Positions 1-8,935 of a DNA stretch of 64,000 bases are shown piece after piece (the first letter of the stretch is position 1; every line of letters begins with the position of its first letter). A program made the position numbers and the translations under genes. This DNA is from Hydrogenophaga sp. GTDB taxonomy: Bacteria > Pseudomonadota > Gammaproteobacteria > Burkholderiales > Burkholderiaceae_C. The notes under the pieces were generated by a model. The model was not told where the DNA came from. It was given only the letters and a program-made list of their open reading frames with translations, and did no database searches. Location: NCBI RefSeq assembly GCF_030651625.1, contig NZ_JAUSCF010000027.1, forward strand, positions 1 to 64,000. The letters run 5' to 3'.

Positions 1-38
1 TCTTCCGCACGCTGATTTCACGGGGGTAGCCATCCGGT

Positions 39-941
39 ATGCTGCCGCCCATGTCATCCCACCCCAACCCCTCCATTGCACGTGCTGCAGGCTGGATGGC
101 CGGCTGGCTGACGCTGATGGTGGTGATCGCTGTGGCCGGGCGTGAGGCGACGCGCGAGTTGTCGGTGTTCCAGATCATGCTGCTGCGCTCCACCTTGGGT
201 ATGGTCATGCTGTGGCCCCTGGTGCGCGCCGCGGGTGGCCTGGCTGCGGTCCGCACCCAACGACTGCCACATCACGCACTGCGCAACGCCGTGCACTACA
301 CCGCTCAGTACGGCTGGTTTCTGGCGCTCACGCTGATCCCGCTGGCGCAGGTAGTGGCCATTGAATTCACGATGCCCATATGGGCAGCCGCTCTGGCGGT
401 CGTCTTTTTGGGTGAAAGCATGGACGGCCGCAAGTGGTTCGCCGTCGTACTGGGGCTGGTAGGCGTGGCGGTCATCGTGCGCCCGAGCGCGGGCGATATC
501 GATGTCGGTCAGCTGATTGCGCTGGCCTCGGCGGTGGGATTCGCGGTTTCGGTGGTGCTGGTCAAGTCACTCACCCGCACCGAATCAGCGGTCAGCATCA
601 TCTTCTGGATGCTGGTGGTACAAAGCGCCATCGGGATGGTTCCGGCGCTTCTGTTGTGGCAATGGCCTTCGGCACAGGTCTGGGCCTGGGTGGTGGTGGT
701 GGCATTCTGCGGCACCTACTCGCACTACTGCTTCGCCAGGGCCATGCAGCATGCAGACACCACGGTGGTGGTGCCCATGGACTTTTTGCGAGTCCCACTC
801 ACCGCGCTGGTGGGCTGGCTGGTGTATTCGGAACGGCTGGACCTGTTCACCGGCTTGGGCGTGGGCCTGATTCTGGCCGGCAACCTGTTGAACCTGCTTC
901 GTTTGCCCAAAGTCGGTTGGCGGGCCCGGCGCAAGGCTTGA
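39..941 (+). CDS. DMT (EamA) family membrane transporter
   Basis: A 300-residue, very hydrophobic protein with about ten predicted membrane segments arranged as two EamA repeats (roughly residues 15-145 and 160-290), the layout of drug/metabolite transporters that export small metabolites across the inner membrane. The second repeat contains the usual basic loop after a long helix (LVKSLTRTES). The start at 39 has a weak GGGG-type ribosome site; the ATG at 51 is an alternative that removes four residues. It is the first gene in the window and stands alone: the next gene is on the other strand. The substrate cannot be told from sequence. Confidence 0.85.
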   Translation: MLPPMSSHPNPSIARAAGWMAGWLTLMVVIAVAGREATRELSVFQIMLLRSTLGMVMLWPLVRAAGGLAAVRTQRLPHHALRNAVHYTAQYGWFLALTLIPLAQVVAIEFTMPIWAAALAVVFLGESMDGRKWFAVVLGLVGVAVIVRPSAGDIDVGQLIALASAVGFAVSVVLVKSLTRTESAVSIIFWMLVVQSAIGMVPALLLWQWPSAQVWAWVVVVAFCGTYSHYCFARAMQHADTTVVVPMDFLRVPLTALVGWLVYSERLDLFTGLGVGLILAGNLLNLLRLPKVGWRARRKA

Positions 942-1236
942 AGCAATATGCGAGCATGGACTTGGTCTTGCACCAGCCCCTGGCAGGCTGATGCCGTCAC
1001 GCCAGAGGCTGACTGCCGATTGACCCGCTGCGGACTTTGTAGCTGTCCGCTGGTCTGGCCAGAGTGATGCAGTTCGACCAGAAGCGGTCAGAACGCGGTT
1101 AGCGCTGAGCGGCTGCCCTTAGCCGGGACCGGGTTTCGCAAGGGGAAGCCGCAAGCTGACGTTGGTCGGCTGGGCCATCGTGTCGATGGTCAGCTTCTAG
1201 GAGTCGCCGCGAGCTCACACCGTCGGACAAGAGCGG
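942..1236. other. Intergenic gap between convergent genes
   Basis: About 295 bases with no convincing gene. Short GC-rich pieces such as AAGCGGTCAGAACGCG (near 1081-1096) recur in degenerate form near 1225-1245 and 2090-2125, and may be decayed copies of an intergenic repeat. No clear terminator with a T-tract is seen. Confidence 0.4.
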
Positions 1237-1824
1237 TCAGTTGCATCCCATGTGGCGCTTGTACATCTCCGGGTTATGCCCGGCGGGGATGTTCTTGCAC
1301 GGATCCTCGGCATAGCCGCGAAGGATGTTGTAGCGCTTGATCTGCTCGGGCTTGAGGAACTGCACGGTCTTGTAGTGCTGTGAAAGATGGATGAAGCGCA
1401 GTTCCGACCTTGCAGTCTCGGAGTCGGCCAGCAAGCGGCGCAGGGATGACTCGTCCACTTTTCCAGTTGCAAAGGCGGCTTCCAAAGCTTTTTCTGCCGC
1501 GATCAGGCGATCCCCCGTGGGTATGGCTGCTTTACGCATTTCGTCCAAAAGGGCCTGGGTTTTAGCTACTTGATCCGAAGCCAATGGAATCTGGTCCTTG
1601 AGCTCCAGCAGGTGAGCGGGGCCAGGCATTCCGTTGAGTTCAGCGGCAAGGGCCAGTCCCCAGCCGCCCCCACGCCGAAGTTCATTGATGTCGTTGTCCG
1701 ACAACGACTTGATGGTTCGGTTTTGCATTCCCGCGTAGGGTGCCTGTGCCCCGTGGCTGTGTTGTGCCATGGTCGACAAAGGTAGGCAGATAGAAAGAGC
1801 CAACAGCAAGGTGTTTGCTTTCAA
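1237..1824 (-). CDS. Spy/CpxP-like periplasmic protein
   Basis: A 195-residue protein starting with a Sec signal peptide (hydrophobic residues 4-20, probable cleavage after STMA). The mature part is mostly helical and rich in Glu, Lys and Arg, in the manner of Spy/CpxP-type periplasmic chaperones or heavy-metal sensor proteins. A His-rich start (QHSHG) and a C-terminal tail with two Cys (DPCKN and MGCN) are notable. The start codon is TTG at 1824, supported by GGAG seven bases upstream. It stands alone, with long non-coding gaps on both sides. The family call rests on length, signal peptide and helical layout, so it is tentative. Confidence 0.6.
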   Translation of the reverse strand: MKANTLLLALSICLPLSTMAQHSHGAQAPYAGMQNRTIKSLSDNDINELRRGGGWGLALAAELNGMPGPAHLLELKDQIPLASDQVAKTQALLDEMRKAAIPTGDRLIAAEKALEAAFATGKVDESSLRRLLADSETARSELRFIHLSQHYKTVQFLKPEQIKRYNILRGYAEDPCKNIPAGHNPEMYKRHMGCN

Positions 1825-2261
1825 AGCGCGCTCCAGATTGAAAATGAAAGTTTAGTGCGGCGTTTAGGAGAAGGTGATCTTTCCCTCGGGTCCGAGGTTA
1901 CCGGCATCACGTAAATGACCGCACACAGGCGGCTGCAATGGGTGGCGAGGAGCCGGTCGCCTTTGCGGGTGGCAGTCGCTCTCCCCTCCGTGTGGCTATT
2001 CGTTGTTGAGTGGCCGCCGCAGGAAGTGCAACGGTCGGTCGCTTGGCAGACGAGGATTGGCAGGTTCCGGCGGCGGCTGTGACCGGGCCCTTAAAACCTG
2101 ACCGACCGCAGTCAGCCTACAACTGACCCACAAGCTGCAGCGCCCTCCGTCCTCAAGTTGCCCTCCATCAGCACAAGCAAGCCCAGGCGCACAATCCTTG
2201 CCCTACGGACCAGACGCCCACAAGCGTCCGGCAAAGTCGACAACATCAGTCGATCCAGTTC
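1825..2261. other. Non-coding gap, no gene seen
   Basis: A 437-base gap. It must hold the promoter of the Spy-like gene at its left edge. Open frames here have poor codon use and no ribosome site. A short dyad-like stretch, CTGACCGACCGCAGTCAG (near 2098-2115), is the only structure noticed. Confidence 0.4.
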
Positions 2262-2423
2262 TCAGCTGTCGGACTCGTTGCGGGACTGCCAGAGGTCGAT
2301 CACCATCATGACCACGCCGATCACCACCACCGCGATCATGGCGGGCTCCTTCACCTTCACGACGAAGCTGGCCAGGAAGGTCACCATCAGTGCAGCGCCA
2401 AAGAGTCCGTAAAGGAGTTTCAT
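2262..2423 (-). CDS. Small 53-residue membrane protein
   Basis: A short reading frame that is easily overlooked. ATG at 2423 lies 12 bases after GAGGA, a good ribosome site, and 25 bases downstream of the amidase stop on the same strand. The product (MKLLYGLFGAALMV... ending in NESDS) has two hydrophobic segments, about residues 3-22 and 29-44, joined by a short Lys/Glu loop (KVKEP), so it is probably a two-helix inner-membrane protein. Its place at the end of the TRAP/amidase gene set suggests co-transcription. I do not recognise a named family. Confidence 0.65.
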   Translation of the reverse strand: MKLLYGLFGAALMVTFLASFVVKVKEPAMIAVVVIGVVMMVIDLWQSRNESDS

Positions 2424-2448
2424 GCAGGGTTCCTCGATGGGGTGGGCG

Positions 2449-3807
2449 TCATTGGGCCGCGGCCACGGTCTGCATCAGCCATTGCGCGGTGCGCAGCAGC
2501 CGGGCGTCGTCGCCGCGCTGGCCCACCAGCTGCACGCCGATCGGCAAGCCGTTTTCGCCGTGCAGCAATGGCAAGGTGATGGCCGGCATGCCGGCAAAGG
2601 TCCAGAGAGTGCACATGATCGGGTCGCCGGTGGAAGCCAGGCCCAGCGGCGCTGTGCCCAGGGTGGCGGGCGTCACCAGTGCCGAAAAATGCTCGAAAAC
2701 GTTGTCAAAACCCGCGTTGATCAACGGGATGCGCGAAACCGCCTTGCGGTGGTCGACCGCCCGCACCTCACGCCCGCGCTCGATCTGCGCCCGCAGCGAT
2801 GCCGACAACACATCGGCACCCTGCGCGTACTCGGCTTCAAAAGAGCCCGCGATGTCGGCCTCCATGACCGTGCGGTGCCAGTCGACGGCGTCTCGCGCGG
2901 TCTCGGGGAGTTCGAACGGTGCAATGCGACCGCTGAGCAACTCGATCAGCTCGCCAAACGCTTCCTGCGCATCGGGCGCCACGCGGTCCCAGAATGGTGT
3001 CTGCACCCAGCCCAGGGTGGGTGGCAGCGGGGGTTCTTCCATCGCTGTGCGCAGCAGCGGCGGCATGGCGCGCGGCACGGTGGCCGGATCACCGTCGTCA
3101 TGGCCGGCCAGCACCTGCGCGAGCAGGGCCACATCGGCCACGCTGCGGCCGAACACCCCCACCTGATCGAGCGCGGGCGACTGCGTGAGCACGCCGGTGC
3201 GCGGGATGAGACCGAAACTGGGTTTGTAGCCCACCACGCCACAGAAAGACGCAGGCCGGATCACCGAGCCATTGGTCTGGGTGCCGATGGCCAGCGACAC
3301 GTGCCCCGCGGCCACGGCGGCGGCCGACCCGCTGGACGAACCGCCGGGCGTGTGATCGGGGTTGAAAGGGTTGCGCGTCTTGCCCGGGCTGTAGGTGGCC
3401 ATCTCGGTGGTCACGGTCTTGCCCATCACGATCGCGCCCGCCGCCCGCAAGCGCTGCACCAGGGCCGCATCGCGACGTGCCATGCGCCCGCTGTGCAGTG
3501 GCGTGCCATGCTGGGTGGGCAGGTCGCGCGTGTCGATGATGTCCTTGATACCGACCGGCACACCGAACAGCGGTCCATCGGGATCGCCGGCCGCGTGCCG
3601 GTCGTCGGCAGCCTCCGCCTGCTGCCGCACATGGGCGGCGTCCAGCGTGGTCCAGGCCTGCACGGCAGGTTCCGTGGCCTGGATGCGCTCCAGCAGACCC
3701 TGCACATGTTCCGCACAGGAAAATTCGCCCACGCTCATGCGCTGGGCGGCATCCATCGCCCCCAGGGTGGGGTGGATGGACGTGGGGCTCAAGATGTCAT
3801 GGCTCAT
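2449..3807 (-). CDS. Amidase signature family hydrolase
   Basis: A 452-residue amidase signature enzyme that hydrolyses a carboxamide to acid and ammonia. The Ser-cisSer-Lys triad is visible: Lys88 in VGIKDI, Ser157 in the GGSSSGS motif, and Ser181 as nucleophile in TNGSVIRPA. The Lys-to-Ser spacing of 93 residues equals that of malonamidase E2. The gene starts 3 bases after the dctM stop, so it is almost certainly in the TRAP operon. Inference: the amide may be the imported compound or release a product of it. The exact substrate is unknown. Confidence 0.9.
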   Translation of the reverse strand: MSHDILSPTSIHPTLGAMDAAQRMSVGEFSCAEHVQGLLERIQATEPAVQAWTTLDAAHVRQQAEAADDRHAAGDPDGPLFGVPVGIKDIIDTRDLPTQHGTPLHSGRMARRDAALVQRLRAAGAIVMGKTVTTEMATYSPGKTRNPFNPDHTPGGSSSGSAAAVAAGHVSLAIGTQTNGSVIRPASFCGVVGYKPSFGLIPRTGVLTQSPALDQVGVFGRSVADVALLAQVLAGHDDGDPATVPRAMPPLLRTAMEEPPLPPTLGWVQTPFWDRVAPDAQEAFGELIELLSGRIAPFELPETARDAVDWHRTVMEADIAGSFEAEYAQGADVLSASLRAQIERGREVRAVDHRKAVSRIPLINAGFDNVFEHFSALVTPATLGTAPLGLASTGDPIMCTLWTFAGMPAITLPLLHGENGLPIGVQLVGQRGDDARLLRTAQWLMQTVAAAQ

Positions 3808-3810
3808 GGG

Positions 3811-5157
3811 TCAGCGACTGTAAAGCAGCTCCGGCAGCCAGAACACCAGTTGCGGGAAGACATAGATCGCAGCCATGGCCATGAAGACCATGCCCACGAA
3901 AGGCAGGCAGCCCTTGAAGATCGCCACCAGCTGCACGTGCTTGGGCGCCACACCCTTGAGGTAATAGGCGGACATGGCCATTGGCGGCGTGAGGAAAGAG
4001 GTCTGCAGGTTCAGCGCGATCAGAATGCCAAACAGGATCGGGTCCACGCCAAACAGCGGCAGCAGCGGCAGGAAAATCGGCACGAAGATGATGATGATCT
4101 CGCTCCATTCCAGCGGCCAGCCCAGAATAAAGATGATCAGTTGCGCCAGCAGCAGGAAGGTCAGCGTGTTCAGGTTCAGCCCCAGCACGAAGTCTTTCAC
4201 CAGGTGCTCGCCACCCAGGTAGCTGAAGATGGAGGAGAACAGCCACGAGCCGACGAACAGGTAGCACACCATGGCGCTGGTGCGCGCGGTCAGGTACACC
4301 GCTTCACGCAGCTTGTTCCAGGTCATGGAGCGGTAGCCCACCGCCAGCAGCACCGAGCCCATGGCACCAATGGCGGCCGCTTCGCTGGGTGTGGCCAGGC
4401 CGAACAGGATCGCCCCCAGCACCGACATGATCAGGAAGGCCAGCGGGAAGAACGCCTTGACCAGCAGGAAGAACACCTCGAAGAAGCCCATGACGTTTTC
4501 GTCGTCGGGCATGCTGGGCATCAGCTTGGGGTTGAGCAGCGCGCGCGCTACCACGTAGACCATGTACAGACCCGCCAGCAGAAAACCCGGCAGCAGCGCG
4601 GCCGCGTACAGCTTGACCACGGACACGCCGGCGGTGGCGCCGTAGACAATGAGCATGATGGACGGCGGGATCAGAATGCCCAGCGTGCCACCGGCGCAGA
4701 TCACGCCCGCCGCAATGCTGGTGTCGTAGCGCGCCTTGAGCATGGCCGGGAACGCCAGCAGGCCCATCAGGGTGACCACCGCACCCACAATGCCGGTGGC
4801 GGTGGCGAACAGTGCGCAGGTGACCAGTGCGGCAATCGCCATGGCACCGGGCACGCGCCTGAAGGCGATCTGCAGGCTGAGGAAAAGCCGGTCCAGGATG
4901 TTGGAACGCTCGATCATGTAGCCCATGAACAGGAACAGCGGGATGGCAACCAGGATGTCGCTGTTCATCACGCTGAAGGTGTTCTGCGTGAACAGGTAGA
5001 ACACCTGGTTCTCCAGCCAGGGAATGTCCGGGCTGTAATAGGCATAGAAGCCGAACATCACGCCCATCGCCATCAGGGTGAAGGCGATGGGGAACCCGAG
5101 CATGATGATGAAAATGAACAGCCCCAGCATCAGCAGGGCGACTTGTGGGTCGGTCAT
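3811..5157 (-). CDS. dctM: TRAP transporter large permease DctM
   Basis: A 448-residue membrane protein with about twelve hydrophobic segments. It has the N-terminal pattern of the DctM subunit (FPIAFTLMAMG near residue 23, IPLFLFMGYMIERS near residue 90). The large subunit forms the Na+-driven transport channel for a small organic anion delivered by the periplasmic DctP. The ATG at 5157 overlaps the dctQ stop in an ATGA arrangement, pointing to translational coupling of the two membrane subunits. Confidence 0.95.
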   Translation of the reverse strand: MTDPQVALLMLGLFIFIIMLGFPIAFTLMAMGVMFGFYAYYSPDIPWLENQVFYLFTQNTFSVMNSDILVAIPLFLFMGYMIERSNILDRLFLSLQIAFRRVPGAMAIAALVTCALFATATGIVGAVVTLMGLLAFPAMLKARYDTSIAAGVICAGGTLGILIPPSIMLIVYGATAGVSVVKLYAAALLPGFLLAGLYMVYVVARALLNPKLMPSMPDDENVMGFFEVFFLLVKAFFPLAFLIMSVLGAILFGLATPSEAAAIGAMGSVLLAVGYRSMTWNKLREAVYLTARTSAMVCYLFVGSWLFSSIFSYLGGEHLVKDFVLGLNLNTLTFLLLAQLIIFILGWPLEWSEIIIIFVPIFLPLLPLFGVDPILFGILIALNLQTSFLTPPMAMSAYYLKGVAPKHVQLVAIFKGCLPFVGMVFMAMAAIYVFPQLVFWLPELLYSR

Positions 5158-5747
5158 GCGCGGTCTCCCGTTTGACCTGCATCGCCATGTGCACCATGTT
5201 GCAACACCTCTTCGAGTTCCTCGATGTCATGAAGTCGCGCCGGCCATTGCCCCTCGCGCATGCAGAGCACGCAGCGCAGCATCTCGGCCACACCCTGCAG
5301 CGCCAGAAGCACGCCGGCCACAGGGATCAACATCTTCAGCGGCCAGATCGGCACACCGGCAGGACTGTTCACACTGACTTCCCTGATACGCATGGACTCC
5401 GAGCTGTATTCCCAGCCAGAAAACACCAGCGCCAGCACGCCGGGAAAAAAGAAGAAGATGTAGAGCACGAATTCCAGTGTGGCCTGGGTGCGCGGTCGCC
5501 AGCGCCGATAAAAAATGTCGGCCCGCACATGGCCGCCACGCGAGAGCGTGTAGGCACCGGCCATCAGGAACAGCGAACCGTAAAGGATGAAGCTGAAGTC
5601 GAACGCCCAGCTGGTGGGATCGTTCAGCACATAGCGGACGAACACTTCGTAGCTGACGCCCAGCGTCAGGATGACGATGCTCCAGGCAAAGGCGTGACCG
5701 ACCGCTTTGTTGATCTGGTCGATATGACGGATGACGCTGAGAATCAT
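5154..5747 (-). CDS. dctQ: TRAP transporter small permease DctQ
   Basis: A 197-residue protein with four membrane segments, the typical DctQ size and layout (the FVRYVLNDPTSWAFDFS segment and RGGHVRADIFY loop are characteristic of the family). The start at 5747 (MILSVIRHID) gives the normal family N-terminus. The frame stays open upstream, but that extension is Arg/Ser/Thr-rich and lies partly inside the dctP coding region. It is the membrane partner of dctM and lies downstream of an 11-bp hairpin that separates it from dctP. Confidence 0.93.
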   Translation of the reverse strand: MILSVIRHIDQINKAVGHAFAWSIVILTLGVSYEVFVRYVLNDPTSWAFDFSFILYGSLFLMAGAYTLSRGGHVRADIFYRRWRPRTQATLEFVLYIFFFFPGVLALVFSGWEYSSESMRIREVSVNSPAGVPIWPLKMLIPVAGVLLALQGVAEMLRCVLCMREGQWPARLHDIEELEEVLQHGAHGDAGQTGDRA

Positions 5748-5794
5748 GGGTGCCCCAATGAGAGCGCAGAAAGAGACCTGAAGAAAACCACAAA

Positions 5795-5822
5795 CAGAAG
5801 GGAGGCATGGACCTCCCTTCTG
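5795..5822 (-). terminator. Hairpin between dctP and dctQM
   Basis: A perfect 11-bp stem: CAGAAGGGAGG pairs with CCTCCCTTCTG around a 6-base loop. On the transcribed (minus) strand it is followed by TTTGTGGTTTTC. It sits between the binding-protein gene and the two permease genes. Such partial terminators or 3'-stabilising stems are commonly used to make more binding protein than permease. Confidence 0.75.
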
Positions 5823-5868
5823 TCTGGCGTGAACACCCCGACCGCCCTGGCGGCCAGGGTTGTCCGGG

Positions 5869-7020
5869 TCAGAAGCCCAGCTTGCCGTGGATGTGCTCGT
5901 AGCCCACCTTGTAATCGGCCTCGTTGTAGAACATGTACTTGGCCACGCGCTTGGACCAGGCCTTCTGGCTGTCCACGACCTTCTTGAAGAACGGGTCTTC
6001 ATCGGACAGCTTCTTGGTGATCACGTCCCAGGCCTTGATCTGTGCATCGAAGATCGACTTCGGCGTGCGCACGATATTGACCTTGTCGACCGTGCTCAGC
6101 GCCTCGAAATCCTTCGAGTAGTTGTCCATGGCGGTCCACCAGTTGGATGAGGATGCGGCCTCAGCCGAGTAGCGCAGGATGGCCTTCAAGTCGGCTGGCA
6201 ACGCGTCGTGCTTGCGCTTGTTGAACACAATCTCGAAGAACTCCATGGCCTGATGGAAAGAGCCCATCATGTAGTTCTTGGCCACGTCTTGTGCACCAAA
6301 GCGGCGGTCGGAAGTGGGGTTGTTGAACTCGAACGCATCGATCACGCCCCGGTCCATGGCCGGCACGATTTCACCACCAGGCAACTGGGTCACGCGGGAG
6401 CCGAGTTCCTGCATCAGGTCGGCCGCCAGGCCCACCGTGCGGTACTTCAGGCCTTTGAGACCTTCGGCGTTGGTGATGGGCTGCTTGAACCAGCCGAGTG
6501 GCTGGGTGGGCATGGGCATGGCAAAGTAACCCACCACGTTCAGCCGGAGCTGCGTCAGCAGCTCCTGGTACAGCTCCAGACCACCGCCACGGTAGATCCA
6601 TGCCAGCGTCTGAGGCGCATCGCAGCCATTGATGGGGCCTGAGCCAAACAGCGAGGCCACCTTGCTCTTGCCATACCAGTACACCGGCACGTGGTGACCA
6701 CCGTCGAGCACACCACGGCTGACCGCATCCATCACTTCGAACGGCTTGACCACCGCGCCGCCAACCAGGTAGTCGATGCGCAGGCGCCCACCCGACATTT
6801 CATTGACCCGGGTCACGTACTCCTCGGCCATCTCGTTGAAGATGTCTTTGGCGCCCCAGGCGCCCTGCATCTTGAACACCGTGGGCGACTGCGCCACCGA
6901 AATCATCGGCGCGGTCATGGCGGCGGCGCCGGCAGCACCTGCCACCGCAGCACCCAGGAACTTGCGTCTGGCAGGCTTTTCCGCAGCGGGTGCGGCTGTG
7001 TCTTTCTCTGAAACGGTCAT
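5869..7020 (-). CDS. dctP: TRAP transporter substrate-binding protein DctP
   Basis: A 383-residue periplasmic binding protein for the DctQM permease. The N-terminus holds a twin-arginine signal (ARRKFLG at residues 17-23, then an Ala/Gly-rich hydrophobic stretch), so it is probably exported folded by Tat. The body (QGAWGAKDIFNEMAEEY, GVLDGGHHVPVYWYG, PAMDRGVIDAFEF) resembles the TakP-like subgroup, whose members bind 2-oxo or hydroxy acids. The start at 7020 is chosen because AGGAGA lies just upstream; the longer open frame has no such site. Ligand assignment is an inference from subfamily look only. Confidence 0.9.
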   Translation of the reverse strand: MTVSEKDTAAPAAEKPARRKFLGAAVAGAAGAAAMTAPMISVAQSPTVFKMQGAWGAKDIFNEMAEEYVTRVNEMSGGRLRIDYLVGGAVVKPFEVMDAVSRGVLDGGHHVPVYWYGKSKVASLFGSGPINGCDAPQTLAWIYRGGGLELYQELLTQLRLNVVGYFAMPMPTQPLGWFKQPITNAEGLKGLKYRTVGLAADLMQELGSRVTQLPGGEIVPAMDRGVIDAFEFNNPTSDRRFGAQDVAKNYMMGSFHQAMEFFEIVFNKRKHDALPADLKAILRYSAEAASSSNWWTAMDNYSKDFEALSTVDKVNIVRTPKSIFDAQIKAWDVITKKLSDEDPFFKKVVDSQKAWSKRVAKYMFYNEADYKVGYEHIHGKLGF

Positions 7021-7256
7021 GTCTTGTCTCCTGTATTGAAGTGCGCTGCATTCACCGCCATGAGATGCCATGGCGCCACGGTCGATGCCGCTGTAGCCAT
7101 TGTGGAGACAGACTTTCTAAGCATGTCAGGGGTTTTCCCCGACATTCTTCAAGAATGCAGCATTTGAAAAACTGTTTTCCGCGCAATCCCGCAACAAGAA
7201 AGGCGAAACGGAAATTATTTCAATCTCTCGTGAAAATTCCCGCAAACAGCATGGGC

Positions 7257-7916
7257 TCAGCCAGACAAACCCCGGAACGCCCGAGTCAGCTCGTCCATGT
7301 GATGGAACACGCGGTGCACCGACAGGCCCTGGAACGCGCGGCCATGGCCGTCCGGGCAATAGCCCCACACGGCGGCACCAGCGGCCAGCCCGGCCTGCGC
7401 GCCGGTGGCCGTGTCTTCCACCACCAGACACTGCGCCGGATCGGCGCCCAGATGGGCAGCAGCGGCCAGGTACACATCGGGTGCCGGCTTGGAGCGCGGC
7501 TGGTCGTGCCCACTGAAGATGCGGTCGCCGAAATACGGCAGCATGCCCACGTGGTCGAGCTGCATCACAACCTTGGGCCGGTCGGCACCGGAGGCGCAGG
7601 CAATGCGCCCAGCCACCTGCCGGTGCACGGCGGCCACTGCTTCCGCGGCGCCCTGCACCGCCTTCAGCTCTGCCAGCAGGCGCACGTTGCGCCGCTCGTA
7701 AAACGCAGCCATCCATTCTTCGGTCAGTGGCAGGCCGGTTTCGGCCTCGATGCGTGCGCGCTCATCACGCACCGCCTTGCCAATGAATATCTCAAAGCAC
7801 TCGGCCTGGCTGATCGCCCAGCCACGCTCATTGAGCATCTCACGCAACACACCGTTGGTGATCGGTTCGCTGTCCACCAGCACGCCGTCGCAATCAAACA
7901 GCACCGCTTTAAACAT
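7257..7916 (-). CDS. HAD-superfamily phosphatase (beta-phosphoglucomutase-like)
   Basis: A 219-residue haloacid-dehalogenase hydrolase. Motif I is at the N-terminus (FDCDGVLVDSE, Asp8 nucleophile and Asp10 acid). Motif II is CASGAD, motif III SKPAPD and motif IV VEDTATG. The helical cap lies between motifs I and II, as in the phosphoglycolate phosphatase / phosphoglucomutase-like group. The start at 7916 follows GGGAGT and places motif I at the usual distance. It may follow the rhodanese and ychJ genes in one transcript, though a GC-rich repeat lies in the gap. Confidence 0.85.
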   Translation of the reverse strand: MFKAVLFDCDGVLVDSEPITNGVLREMLNERGWAISQAECFEIFIGKAVRDERARIEAETGLPLTEEWMAAFYERRNVRLLAELKAVQGAAEAVAAVHRQVAGRIACASGADRPKVVMQLDHVGMLPYFGDRIFSGHDQPRSKPAPDVYLAAAAHLGADPAQCLVVEDTATGAQAGLAAGAAVWGYCPDGHGRAFQGLSVHRVFHHMDELTRAFRGLSG

Positions 7917-7928
7917 GCTCACTCCCGA

Positions 7929-7991
7929 TGCGCCTTCGGCGCCTCCCCCCCATGGGGGCCACACCAGCGGCCCGGCAAAGCCGGTTCCGCG
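7929..7991 (+). repeat. GC-rich intergenic palindromic repeat, copy 1
   Basis: Contains the family landmarks: GCGCCTTCGGCGCC, a C-run/G-run pair (CCCCCCCATGGGGG) and GGCAAAGCCGGTTCC. It lies between ychJ and the HAD gene. Confidence 0.7.
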
Positions 7992-8090
7992 CTGCGTCTG
8001 GATTCAGGCACTTCGTTTGCGCCGCTTGCACGTCCTGCGAGGTCATTGGGGCATCCGCTGGCTGGCCGCTCCCGGGTGATCCGGTCCGAT

Positions 8091-8495
8091 TCATGGCTTC
8101 ACTTCTCCATTCACGTAGTACCAGCGTCCGCTCTCGCGCACAAAGCGGCTGCGTTCTTCCAGTCGTTGCCCTCGCCCGCCAATGCGAGAGCGGGCAATGA
8201 ATTCCACTTCGGCGTGATCTGCATCGATCTGGAGATGGCGCTTCACCGTCAGTCCCAGCCATTTCACGCCGGCGTCCAGCGTGAGCCCACTCGGGCAGGT
8301 GCTGGGGTGCCAGGTGGCCAGCAGGTAGTCGGCCCGATCCCGCACAAATGCGCTGTAGCGCGAACGCATGAGGCGTTCGGCATCGGGCGCGGGCACCTCT
8401 TGATCGATGTAGCGTCCGCAGCAGGCACCAAAGCCCAGGCGGCGGCCACGCGCATCGGTCTGCCCGCAAGGGCAATCACCTGGCTGCGAGCCCAT
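8091..8495 (-). CDS. YchJ family protein with SEC-C zinc motif
   Basis: A 134-residue member of the YchJ family. It has a Cys-rich N-terminus (CPCG at residues 8-11, ACCGRY around Cys25-Cys26) and the family block LMRSRYSAFV followed by YLLATWHPST. These proteins carry a SEC-C-like zinc-binding motif; their function is unknown. The ATG at 8495 shares its A with the rhodanese TGA stop, so translation is probably coupled. The longer open frame upstream lies inside the rhodanese gene. Confidence 0.85.
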   Translation of the reverse strand: MGSQPGDCPCGQTDARGRRLGFGACCGRYIDQEVPAPDAERLMRSRYSAFVRDRADYLLATWHPSTCPSGLTLDAGVKWLGLTVKRHLQIDADHAEVEFIARSRIGGRGQRLEERSRFVRESGRWYYVNGEVKP

Positions 8496-8935
8496 CAGGC
8501 CTTGGGCTTGGCGGCTGCGGTACGCGCCTTGTGCGCTTCCAGCGTTTCGGTGGGTGCTTGCTGCCTGAGCCACTCGGTGAAGCCGCCATCAATATGCGCC
8601 ACATTCGTCATGCCCATGTCCTGCAGTGCCTTGGTGGCCAGCGCACTGCGCCAGCCGGCGCCACAGAAAAGCACGAACTCCTTGCTCTCGTCGCCAAACA
8701 CTGGTTTGAAATACGGTGACGCCGGGTCCACCCAGAACTCCAGCATGCCGCGCGGCGCGTGTACCGCACCGGGCGCTGTGCCCTCCCGTTCGAGCTCGCG
8801 CACATCGCGAATGTCCACCAGTTGCAACGTGGCATCGCTGCTGGTCAGCCGCTCGCGCACCTGGGCCACGCTGTAGGTGGTGATCTGGGCACTGGCTTCG
8901 GCTACCAATGTGGCGGAACTCTTGGAAATGGGCAT
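8495..8935 (-). CDS. Rhodanese-like sulfurtransferase
   Basis: A single rhodanese domain of 146 residues. The catalytic loop CGAGWRS begins at Cys91, which would carry the persulfide, and the domain starts with the usual LVDIRDVRELEREG block. The C-terminus is Ala/Lys rich. Single-domain rhodaneses move sulfane sulfur between small thiols or proteins in the cytoplasm. It overlaps ychJ by one base and faces a divergent GST gene. Confidence 0.88.
   Translation of the reverse strand: MPISKSSATLVAEASAQITTYSVAQVRERLTSSDATLQLVDIRDVRELEREGTAPGAVHAPRGMLEFWVDPASPYFKPVFGDESKEFVLFCGAGWRSALATKALQDMGMTNVAHIDGGFTEWLRQQAPTETLEAHKARTAAAKPKA

Noticed and set aside
2422-5175. A 917-codon open frame on the plus strand
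   Set aside because: It is antisense to the amidase and dctM genes, rich in His, Gln, Arg and Gly, and has no family signature. It is a by-product of high third-position GC.
6990-8876. A 628-codon plus-strand frame opposite dctP leader, HAD, YchJ and rhodanese genes
   Set aside because: It crosses several well-supported minus-strand genes and a repeat, and lacks any motif.
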